Source: Rhizobium sp. LC145 (GTDB lineage: Bacteria > Pseudomonadota > Alphaproteobacteria > Rhizobiales > Rhizobiaceae). Taken from it: a DNA stretch of 64,000 nt. Positions 17,045 through 24,394 of the stretch are shown piece by piece (positions within the stretch are counted from its first letter, which is position 1; each line of letters starts with the position of its first letter). The stretch covers positions 173,724 through 237,723 of the forward strand of contig NZ_LBHV01000009.1 in assembly GCF_001005825.1 (NCBI RefSeq), written 5' to 3'. A program made the translations under genes and the position numbers. The notes beneath the pieces were generated by a model, which ran no database searches, was not told the origin of the DNA, and saw nothing but the letters and a program-made list of their open reading frames with translations.

Positions 17045-18631
17045 TCAGTCCGCCTTCGGTTCGAAGAGTTCGAACGGGATCTCGCTGGACGTCGCTGCGA
17101 ACGGGATCTTCCCAAGCTTCTTCCTGGCGACGGCGATCGCGCTCACATGGGTGAGGGGCAGGTAGACCGCTTCTTCGTGAAGGCGCGTCAGAATATCCCT
17201 GTAGAGTTCCCGGCGAACCGTTTCGTCGGTCGAGATCAGGACCTTGCCGATTTTTTCGTCGATTTCAGCCTTGTCCAGCAGGCCCAGTTGCGCCTGATAA
17301 TCCGCATGGGAGGGAACGCGCATCGAGCTGACGAAGGCATGGGGATCATAGGGTGCGCCCCACGTCCTGTTGAAGATCAGTCCGAAGCGGCCGTCGCGCT
17401 GGCGGGCGTAGATGCTGCTCTCCTCCTCGCCGACAAGGCGCACGTCGATGCCGACTTCGCTGAGATCAGCCTGGATGATCTCGGCCATGGATTTGCTGAC
17501 GGCATCCGTGCCGGTGAAGCACAATTCGACCGTGAGCGGCTCACCGTTCTTCTCGCGGGTGCCTTTGCCGGTTTTCGCCAGCCATCCGGCGTCATCGAGG
17601 AGCCGGGCCGCCAATGCCGGGTCATGGACATAAGGTTGAAGGCGGATATCCGCATAGGGAACGTTGCCGGCGAAGAGGGTATCGGCCCGCTTTTGCGTTC
17701 CGTGGAGCACGGTCGCGATCATCATGTCCTTGTCGACGGCGTGATTGATAGCCTTGCGAACGGCGAGATCCCGCGTCGGGCCGCGATTGGTGTTGATCGC
17801 AAGCAGGCGCGTTTCCAGCGGTTCCGACAATTCCGCCGAATACGTCCCCATCTGGCGGAATCGTTCGAACGTATCGGGTGAAATCGGGCCGTCCACGCCG
17901 TAGATGAGGTCGATCTCGCCGGTCTCGAATGCGATGGCGCGGGTATTCGGGTCGGGGACGACCTTCACCGTCACCTGGTCGTAAGCGGGCTTGTTGCCCC
18001 AGTAGCTGTCGTTGCGTTCGAAGACGTCCCGCTCTCCGAGCGAGGTTTCCGTTAGCTTCCAGGGGCCGGTGCCGATCGGCTCGACGATCCCGTCCGCCGT
18101 CCCCCCGTTCTTGAACTGCGACGGAGCGATGAAGCGGAAGGGACGCGGCAGGGCCAATTCCTGCAGCAGCGGGTAATAGGCATGCTTGAGTGTCAGTTTC
18201 AGGCGATGGGGATCCACCACCTCGGCGGAAACGATCTGGTTCGCCAATTCCAGCCAGCCATGGCGGGCGCGGGTTGCCAGCACCGCATCGATATTGGCTT
18301 TGGCCGCGGCCGCGGCGAATACCTCACCGTTGGAGAAGCGGACGTCTTCCCGAAGCTCGAATATGTATGTCTTCCCGTCGCCCGAGACATCCCATAATGT
18401 AGCAAGCCATGGCCGGATGGTTCCGTCTGCCTGGTATCGCACCAGCGGCTCGTAGACCATGGCCTGCGCGAACATCTGGTTGGGGGAGTAGAGGTGCGGG
18501 TTGAGCGGCCCGACATTCACCGGCCACGAGAAATTCAGTTTCTGTCCGGAGAAAGCATCGGACGCCGACAGGGCAGGTGACAGCACCAGCACGAGCGTCA
18601 GCACCAGCCGTTGCAGCTTATTCTTCCACAT
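17045..18631 (-). CDS. nikA: Nickel ABC transporter, nickel-binding protein NikA
   Basis: A 528-residue family 5 binding protein that I recognise as NikA. It shares with E. coli NikA long near-identical stretches such as WPVNVGPLNPHLY, PNQMFAQAMVYEPLV, ELALPRPFRFIAPSQFKN, EEESSIYARQRDGRFG and NRTWGAPYDPHAF. A Sec signal peptide covers about residues 1-28. NikA captures a nickel complex in the periplasm and delivers it to NikBC. It is the first gene of the operon, behind a NikR operator, and nikR is divergent. Nickel would serve urease, hydrogenase or similar enzymes encoded elsewhere. Confidence 0.96.
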   Translation of the reverse strand: MWKNKLQRLVLTLVLVLSPALSASDAFSGQKLNFSWPVNVGPLNPHLYSPNQMFAQAMVYEPLVRYQADGTIRPWLATLWDVSGDGKTYIFELREDVRFSNGEVFAAAAAKANIDAVLATRARHGWLELANQIVSAEVVDPHRLKLTLKHAYYPLLQELALPRPFRFIAPSQFKNGGTADGIVEPIGTGPWKLTETSLGERDVFERNDSYWGNKPAYDQVTVKVVPDPNTRAIAFETGEIDLIYGVDGPISPDTFERFRQMGTYSAELSEPLETRLLAINTNRGPTRDLAVRKAINHAVDKDMMIATVLHGTQKRADTLFAGNVPYADIRLQPYVHDPALAARLLDDAGWLAKTGKGTREKNGEPLTVELCFTGTDAVSKSMAEIIQADLSEVGIDVRLVGEEESSIYARQRDGRFGLIFNRTWGAPYDPHAFVSSMRVPSHADYQAQLGLLDKAEIDEKIGKVLISTDETVRRELYRDILTRLHEEAVYLPLTHVSAIAVARKKLGKIPFAATSSEIPFELFEPKAD

Positions 18632-18660
18632 GAAAATGCTCTTTGACGAACAGCGAACGG

Positions 18661-18688
18661 GTATGTGATTTTTGAGAAAACATCATAC
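18661..18688. promoter_or_regulatory. NikR operator in the nikA-nikR intergenic region
   Basis: GTATGT (18661-18666) and TCATAC (18683-18688) are separated by exactly 16 bases. The known E. coli NikR operator is GTATGA-N16-TCATAC, so there is a single mismatch. It lies 30 bp upstream of nikA, in the promoter region, and would let Ni-NikR repress nikABCDE and possibly nikR. A second, weaker inverted repeat, GCATAT-N20-ATATGC (18691-18722), lies beside it. Confidence 0.85.
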
Positions 18689-18802
18689 TTGCATATCGTC
18701 AATCCGCACATACGCCATATGCCGTAAATCGTCTGGACAAAGGCCAGAGAGCAGGCCAGAACCGTCGGATCACGTTAGGTTTTCTGTCTGGAAGGATTGG
18801 CT

Positions 18803-19201
18803 GTGCAGCGGATTACGATCACCATCGATGACGACCTCATGGCCGAACTGGACAGGATGATTGAAGCCAGAGGCTACCAGAACCGCTCCGAGGCGCTCAG
18901 GGATCTCGCGCGCGCCGGTTTGCAACAGGCCTCGCTCGAGGAAGGCCGAATGGAAAGCTGCGTCGGGGTCTTGAGCTATACCTACGACCATCATGCCCGG
19001 GATCTTGCCAGGCGGCTGACCAATACTTTCCACGATCATCACGACCTTTCGGTCGCGAGCATGCATGTCCATCTCGATCAGCAGCGCTGCCTTGAAGTCA
19101 GCGTTCTCAAGGGCAAGACGGACGAGGTTCGCCACTTCGCCGATCATGTGAGGGCGGAACGGCACGTGACCCACGGGTCGCTTGCGCTCTTGCCGCTGTA
19201 G
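18803..19201 (+). CDS. nikR: Nickel-responsive transcriptional regulator NikR
   Basis: A 132-residue ribbon-helix-helix repressor. The N-terminal RHH domain is MQRITITIDDDLMAELD...NRSEALRDLARAGL; the C-terminal ACT-like domain carries the nickel ligands H77, H88, H90 and C96, corresponding to H76, H87, H89 and C95 in E. coli NikR. The GTG at 18803 is chosen over the TTG at 18797 because GAAGGA (18791-18796) is 6 bases upstream and MQRITIT aligns with E. coli. It is transcribed away from nikA across a region with a NikR operator, so it represses nikABCDE when nickel is sufficient. Confidence 0.95.
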   Translation: MQRITITIDDDLMAELDRMIEARGYQNRSEALRDLARAGLQQASLEEGRMESCVGVLSYTYDHHARDLARRLTNTFHDHHDLSVASMHVHLDQQRCLEVSVLKGKTDEVRHFADHVRAERHVTHGSLALLPL

Positions 19202-19219
19202 CGGCACGGCCTTTGCCGC
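19201..19219. terminator. Small hairpin between convergent nikR and GntR gene
   Basis: GCGGCA (19201-19206) pairs with TGCCGC (19214-19219) around a 7-nt loop in the 24-bp gap between the two convergent genes. It is short and lacks a U-run, so it is at best a weak terminator. Confidence 0.4.
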
Positions 19220-19225
19220 CCCGCT

Positions 19226-20029
19226 TCACCTCTCGGCGATCCGCGCATAGGCGCCGAGGATGAAGCGCTCGGCCCGCAGGAGATAGGCTTCCAGCATCTC
19301 CGTCGCGACGGCCGGCCTGCCGTTCTCCAGTTCGGTGAGGATTGTCAGATTCTGATCGATGAACGGACCATGGAGGAATTCCGGGTCCTGAAGCAGGCCG
19401 AAGACGAGCCTCAGCTCCAGCGAGATCTGTGCATAGAAGCTTGAAAGCCGGGGGCTGTCGGCCAGTTCGACGACGGCGGCGTGAAAGGCGATGTCGGCGC
19501 TGCCGACGCCGAGCCAGTCACGGGCCTCCCGGCAGTGATGGGCGGTCTCGACCGCGGCGCGCATATTACGCGCTCCCGGATGACGGGGATGCGCCTGCGC
19601 CATTGCCGAACATTCGATAAAGCGCCGTACCCGGTAGATGTCGATGATCGTCGACATGCTGGGGGTCGAAACAAACACGCCTCGGTTGGCTTCGTAGCGC
19701 AGCAGGCCTTCCTTGGTGAGCAGCCGGAAGACTTCGCGCAACGTGTTGCGCGATACCTGCAGTTCCTCGCTCAGTGTCAATTCGGAAAGATGGCTGCCCG
19801 GCGTCAGCATGCCGGAAATGACCTGCTCGCGAATGCGGGCCGCGACTGTCTCGGCCAGGGTCTGAACCGGCTCAGGTCCGCGCGCGCCCGCGACCTCCAA
19901 TTGGCGGGAGGGTTTCGTCTCGTCTCGCTGTGGTCTGCGTACGGCCAAGCCCGATTCCCCTTCCTCTGATAAGGTCTTACCGCCTCCGGTAAAGTGCTTT
20001 GCGTCAGGCAACAAGCGAAATGCCGCCAT
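19226..20029 (-). CDS. GntR family transcriptional regulator (FCD domain)
   Basis: A 267-residue regulator. Residues about 57-120 form the winged HTH (ELTLSEELQVSRNTLREVFRLLTKEGLLRYEANRGVFV), and the rest is the helical FCD effector domain (IDIYRVRRFIECSAMAQA; ADIAFHAAVVELADSPRL). The N-terminal 55 residues are polar and low in order, so a later start is possible (for example the TTG in GLAVRR). It is divergent from pxpA and is the natural regulator of the oxoprolinase/peptide operon. FadR-type regulators often respond to carboxylic acids, consistent with a 5-oxoproline-related ligand (inference). Confidence 0.85.
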   Translation of the reverse strand: MAAFRLLPDAKHFTGGGKTLSEEGESGLAVRRPQRDETKPSRQLEVAGARGPEPVQTLAETVAARIREQVISGMLTPGSHLSELTLSEELQVSRNTLREVFRLLTKEGLLRYEANRGVFVSTPSMSTIIDIYRVRRFIECSAMAQAHPRHPGARNMRAAVETAHHCREARDWLGVGSADIAFHAAVVELADSPRLSSFYAQISLELRLVFGLLQDPEFLHGPFIDQNLTILTELENGRPAVATEMLEAYLLRAERFILGAYARIAER

Positions 20030-20115
20030 GAAACGGCGGGGGACGAGTTAATTCGTGCTGATGTCCATTCATGCCCATTTTCGATGCACGTGACGTTTTG
20101 TCGAGCAATGCAGCT

Positions 20116-20146
20116 TGATTGTTCAACACTATAGACATGATTGTTC
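20116..20146. promoter_or_regulatory. Direct repeat TGATTGTTC in the GntR-pxpA intergenic region
   Basis: TGATTGTTC occurs at 20116-20124 and again at 20138-20146, 22 bp apart, about two helical turns. It lies upstream of pxpA (start 20194) and could be a regulator site. GntR operators are usually palindromic, so the assignment is tentative. Confidence 0.35.
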
Positions 20147-20193
20147 TCCTTTGATAGCGTTTCAAGACCTTTTGGGAGAATGGTCCTATTTTC

Positions 20194-20961
20194 ATGCTTA
20201 CGATCGACCTCAACAGCGATTTGGGTGAAAGCTTCGGCGCCTGGAAGATGGGCGACGATGGCGCCATGCTCGATGTGGTGAGCAGCGCTAATATCGCCTG
20301 CGGCTTTCATGCCGGCGATCCCGCTGGCATTCTGAACACCCTCAAGGCGGCGGCCGAGCGCGGCGTGGCGGTTGGAGCTCATGTCGGTTATCGCGATCTT
20401 GCAGGCTTCGGGCGCCGTAATATGGACCCGACCAGCGAAGAGCTGATCGGCGACGTGATCTATCAGATCGGCGCGCTTACGGGATTGGCGCAGGCCGCTG
20501 GCACGCGCGTCACCTATGTGAAACCGCATGGCGCGCTCTACAACACGATCGCGCTCGATCCGCGCCAGGCCGGCGATGTGATTGCCGCGATCCTTGCTGT
20601 CAATCCCGACCTGATGCTGGTCGCGCTTGCCGGCTCGCCGCTCATCGCAAAGGCACGCGCCGCCGGGCTTGCGGTCGTCGCCGAAGCCTTCGCGGACCGC
20701 GCCTATACGGCTGAGGGCAATCTGGTGTCGCGCCGGGAAAAGGGCGCCGTTCTGCATGATCCCGAACTCGTGGCCCAGCGCATGGTGCGCATGGTCAGGG
20801 AGGGCGTTGTGGAATCCATCGACGGCAAACTGGCCAAGATCGACGCGCAGACGATCTGCGTCCACGGCGACAATCCGGAAGCGGTCGCCATTGCGCGTCG
20901 CCTGCGGGCCGTGCTCGAAGAATCCGGCCTTGTCATTCGGTCTTTTGCGAGTGGGATCTGA
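20194..20961 (+). CDS. pxpA: 5-oxoprolinase subunit PxpA (LamB/YcsF family)
   Basis: A 255-residue LamB/YcsF protein with the conserved blocks DLNSDLGESFG (5-15), SANIACGFHAGDP (about 31-43), HVGYRDLAGFGRR, YVKPHGALYN and CVHGDNPEAV. PxpA works with PxpB and PxpC to hydrolyse 5-oxo-L-proline to glutamate with ATP. The start MLTIDLNSDLGESFG matches the family although the ribosome site is poor (GGGAGA about 14 bases upstream). It heads an operon with the pxpB-pxpC fusion and biotin carboxylase, and is divergent from the GntR gene. Confidence 0.92.
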   Translation: MLTIDLNSDLGESFGAWKMGDDGAMLDVVSSANIACGFHAGDPAGILNTLKAAAERGVAVGAHVGYRDLAGFGRRNMDPTSEELIGDVIYQIGALTGLAQAAGTRVTYVKPHGALYNTIALDPRQAGDVIAAILAVNPDLMLVALAGSPLIAKARAAGLAVVAEAFADRAYTAEGNLVSRREKGAVLHDPELVAQRMVRMVREGVVESIDGKLAKIDAQTICVHGDNPEAVAIARRLRAVLEESGLVIRSFASGI

Positions 20962-20969
20962 ACAAAGCC

Positions 20970-22616
20970 ATGCAGGCCGCAACTCTTGCCCAGTCCCGCG
21001 ATACGTCGATGCGCATCCTGCCTGTCCGGGCGGACAGCATGCTTATCGAACTGGCGGACCTCGGCGAAACCTTGGCTCTGTTCGACGCGCTGCAAGACAA
21101 TCCGATCGCAGGTATCCGGGAGATTGTCCCGGCTGCCCGCACTTTGCTTGTCTCCTTCGATACCAATGGAATTTCAGCTGAGGCTTTGACCAAGGCAATC
21201 GCGGCCTTGGCCGGTGGCGAGCGCAAGGCAGCCTCCGGTGCGCTGGTCGAGATACCGGTCCGCTACGATGGCGAGGATTTGCCCGAAATCGCGAACATGC
21301 TGAACATAAGAGTCGATGAGGTCGTGCGCCTCCATACAGGGGGCGAATACCTTGTGGCGTTCACCGGGTTTGCGCCGGGTTTTGCCTATCTGGCGGGTGG
21401 CGATCGGCGTCTGACGGTGCCGCGGCGCGCATCGCCCCGCACACGGGTCCCGGCCGGATCGGTCGGTCTTGCCGGGGAATTCAGCGGCGTCTATCCGAAG
21501 GCGAGCCCTGGGGGCTGGCAGTTGATTGGCACCACGCCGCTCGTGATGTTCGACGTCGACCGAACGCCGGCCTCGCTCCTCCAGCCGGGAGGCCGTGTCC
21601 GCTTCCGCGACATCTCCAGGGACAAGCCATACGAGATCGCGACATCGCCCAAGGCTGCGAAAGCCGAGGCGTCGCTGGAATATGTGGATGTTACGAAGGC
21701 CGCGATCGAGATCACCGCCGTCGGCCTGCCTATCCTATTCCAGGATCTCGGGCGGCCGGGTCAGGCGAGCCAGGGCGTCAGCATGTCCGGTGCGGTCGAT
21801 CGGGACAGCCTGAAGGCGGCCAATCGTCTGGTCGGCAATCCGGCGGGCCATGCCGCGCTCGAAATATCCTTGGGCGGCTTCGGCTTCAAAATGCGCGGCC
21901 ACGGTGTCATGGCCGTGACCGGCGCCCCCTTGTCCATCTCGATCACCGATAGGCAGGGCGCCAGGATAGCGGCTCCCCATGGCAAAGCCGTTGCGCTCGA
22001 CGATGGCGACATGGTTCTGCTTGGAACACCACCTGCCGGCATGCGCTCCTATCTTTCCATGCGGGGCGGATTTGATGTGACGCCGGTCCTCGGCAGCGCT
22101 TCGACCGATGTCCTGGCGCAGATCGGTCCGGCCGCTCCCGCGCCCGGTGATATCGTCCCGGTTCTGCCCGCTCCCGCGGGGTCGGTCGTCTCGACCGAGG
22201 AGCTGCCCGCTTTCAATATGCCGCGAGCCGGCGAGACCGTGGTGCTGGACGTGGTCATGGGGCCGAGAACGGATTGGTTCACGGCGGAGGCGGTCGAAGC
22301 GTTCCTGCGCCAGGAATGGACCGTCACGCCGCAGTCGAGCCGCGTTGGCATCCGGCTGCAGGGCGAAGCGCTGGAACGCAGGAACCATGACGAACTGCCG
22401 AGCGAGGCGACCGTCAGGGGCGCCATTCAGGTGCCGGCCAACGGCCAGCCGGTTCTGTTCCTCGCCGATCATCCGCTGACCGGCGGCTATCCGGTCATCG
22501 CCAATGTCGCAGGGCATCATCTCGATCTCGCCGGGCAAATTCCCGTAGGCGCGCGCATTCGCTTCAACGCGACCAGCCGCTTCGCCGCCCGGTTCATTCC
22601 AGGAAAGCAGAAATGA
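20970..22616 (+). CDS. pxpB/pxpC: Fused 5-oxoprolinase subunits PxpB-PxpC (AHS1-AHS2)
   Basis: A 548-residue fusion. Residues about 14-225 are PxpB/AHS1-like (KipI family; GEYLVAFTGFAPGFAYLAG, PRRASPRTRVPAGSVGLAG, PGGWQLIGTTP). Residues about 237-545 are PxpC/AHS2-like (KipA family; FQDLGRPGQASQGVSMSGAVDRDSL, LEISLGGFGF, YLSMRGGFDVTPVLGSASTD, GRTDW-like GPRTDWF, HPLTGGYPVIANV). In many bacteria these are two genes; AHS1-AHS2 pairs also form the carboxyltransferase part of urea carboxylase. The stop overlaps the biotin carboxylase start (ATGA). An internal ATG at 21009 is an alternative start. Confidence 0.9.
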   Translation: MQAATLAQSRDTSMRILPVRADSMLIELADLGETLALFDALQDNPIAGIREIVPAARTLLVSFDTNGISAEALTKAIAALAGGERKAASGALVEIPVRYDGEDLPEIANMLNIRVDEVVRLHTGGEYLVAFTGFAPGFAYLAGGDRRLTVPRRASPRTRVPAGSVGLAGEFSGVYPKASPGGWQLIGTTPLVMFDVDRTPASLLQPGGRVRFRDISRDKPYEIATSPKAAKAEASLEYVDVTKAAIEITAVGLPILFQDLGRPGQASQGVSMSGAVDRDSLKAANRLVGNPAGHAALEISLGGFGFKMRGHGVMAVTGAPLSISITDRQGARIAAPHGKAVALDDGDMVLLGTPPAGMRSYLSMRGGFDVTPVLGSASTDVLAQIGPAAPAPGDIVPVLPAPAGSVVSTEELPAFNMPRAGETVVLDVVMGPRTDWFTAEAVEAFLRQEWTVTPQSSRVGIRLQGEALERRNHDELPSEATVRGAIQVPANGQPVLFLADHPLTGGYPVIANVAGHHLDLAGQIPVGARIRFNATSRFAARFIPGKQK

Positions 22617-24394
22617 AGAAGGTTCTGATTGCAAACCGCGGTGAAATCGCGGTTCGGATCATCCGGGCCTGCAAGGATTATGGCCTCGCCTCCGTGGCGG
22701 TCTATGCCGATGCCGATGCGGACGCTCTCTTCGTCGCCCAGGCGGACGAAGCCTATGCGCTGAAGGGGGCAAGCGCCAGGGACACATATCTCGACATCGG
22801 AAAGCTCATCGATATCGCCCGCCGCTGCGGCGCCGATGCCGTGCATCCCGGCTACGGGTTTCTTTCCGAGCGCGCCGAGTTCGCCAGAGCCGTGATCGAT
22901 GCCGGCCTGACCTGGATCGGCCCGGAGCCGGAGGTCATCGAGGCGCTCGGCGACAAGCTCAGGGCACGTGCCATTGCCCAGAAGGTCGGCGCTCCGTTGG
23001 TCGCCGGTTCGGATGGTGCAATTGCGTCCCCCACCGAAGCGCTGGCCTTCGCGAAAAAATTCGGACTGCCGATCGCCATCAAGGCGGCGCATGGCGGCGG
23101 TGGACGCGGGCTGAAGATCGCCCGCGATTTCGATGAGGTGGAAGAGCTTTTCGACTCGGCGACCCGCGAGGCGGTGGCCGCCTTCGGCCGCGGCGAATGC
23201 TTCGTCGAGCAGTTTCTCGACCGCCCCCGGCATATCGAAGCTCAGGTGCTTGCGGATCGCCATGGCAATGTCGTGGTTGTCGGTACGCGCGATTGTTCCC
23301 TGCAGCGCCGCAACCAGAAACTTGTCGAGGAGGCGCCGGCACCCTTCCTGTCATCCGAGCAGCGGGAGAAGATCCACCAGGCTGCGCGCGATATCTGCGC
23401 CGAGGCGGGCTATACCGGGGCAGGCACGGTGGAGTTCCTGCTGAGCGCCGATGGTGTGATCTCTTTCCTGGAGGTCAATACCCGTCTTCAGGTCGAGCAT
23501 CCGGTCACCGAGGAAACGACCGGGCTCGATCTCGTCATCGAGCAGTTCCGCATCGCCGACGGGCTGCCGCTGAGCGTCACCGAGATGCCGGAGCCGCGCG
23601 GTCATGCGATCGAGTTCCGCATCAATATCGAGGATCCGGGCCGCGGTTTTCTTCCGTCCGCCGGTGACATCACGCAGTTTTCTGCACCTTCCGGTCCGGG
23701 AATAAGACTGGATTCCGGCGTGGCGAACGGATCGGCGGTTCCGCCGATGTTCGATTCCCTCATCGCCAAGCTGATCGTCTGGGGGGCAACGCGCAGCCAG
23801 GCCATCGCCCGTGCGCGCCGCGCGCTCGGTGAGTTCGTAATCGTCGGCGTGCCATCCGTACTGCCCTTCCATCGCGCCGTGCTCGACCATCCCGATTTTT
23901 CCGGGGACGACTTCGGAGTCCATACCCGATGGATCGAGACGGACTTTGCGGAAACTCTGGAAACCGCGGCTCGATCGGCCCCGCCTGCCGAGAGACCTCT
24001 GCTACGCGGTCGCGTCGAGATCGACGGCAGGCTCGTTGAGCTTGGCATTCCGGATGCTTTCCTGCGGCTGCTGGGGCAGGTGCCGCAACAGATCGCGCCG
24101 GAGGTCGAATCCGACGAAAGCGATCCAGGTGCAATTCATGCGCCGGTTCCCGGCACGCTCGTTCAGTGGAATGTTGCCAATGGCGCCTTTATCGAAAAGG
24201 GAGACCTGCTTGCGGTCATGGACGCGATGAAGATGGAGACGACCGTCGCCGCTCCCGCTGCCGGTACCATCACCATTCTCGCTGAAGTCGGCAGCTTCCA
24301 GCCAGCCGGCGCGCTCATCGCCCGCATCTCGGCAGGCGAGGGGAATGCCGTTTCGAACCCGACTGCGCAGGCAAAGCCGGAGGCACCCGTATGA
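22613..24394 (+). CDS. Biotin carboxylase fused to biotin carboxyl carrier domain
   Basis: A 593-residue AccC-BCCP fusion. Residues 1-445 are biotin carboxylase: MKKVLIANRGEIAVRIIRA start, HPGYGFLSERAEFA, ATP-grasp GGGGRG at about 161-166, and the active-site E287-V-N289-T-R291-L-Q-V-E295-H motif, equal to E. coli E288/N290/R292/E296 shifted by one. Residues about 505-580 form a lipoyl/biotinyl domain with the biotinylation site AMK540M. No carboxyltransferase domain is present in the same protein; the co-translated PxpB/PxpC fusion upstream has the AHS1-AHS2 fold used as carboxyltransferase by urea carboxylase. So it may carboxylate a lactam or amide rather than act in fatty-acid synthesis (inference). 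Confidence 0.92.
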   Translation: MKKVLIANRGEIAVRIIRACKDYGLASVAVYADADADALFVAQADEAYALKGASARDTYLDIGKLIDIARRCGADAVHPGYGFLSERAEFARAVIDAGLTWIGPEPEVIEALGDKLRARAIAQKVGAPLVAGSDGAIASPTEALAFAKKFGLPIAIKAAHGGGGRGLKIARDFDEVEELFDSATREAVAAFGRGECFVEQFLDRPRHIEAQVLADRHGNVVVVGTRDCSLQRRNQKLVEEAPAPFLSSEQREKIHQAARDICAEAGYTGAGTVEFLLSADGVISFLEVNTRLQVEHPVTEETTGLDLVIEQFRIADGLPLSVTEMPEPRGHAIEFRINIEDPGRGFLPSAGDITQFSAPSGPGIRLDSGVANGSAVPPMFDSLIAKLIVWGATRSQAIARARRALGEFVIVGVPSVLPFHRAVLDHPDFSGDDFGVHTRWIETDFAETLETAARSAPPAERPLLRGRVEIDGRLVELGIPDAFLRLLGQVPQQIAPEVESDESDPGAIHAPVPGTLVQWNVANGAFIEKGDLLAVMDAMKMETTVAAPAAGTITILAEVGSFQPAGALIARISAGEGNAVSNPTAQAKPEAPV

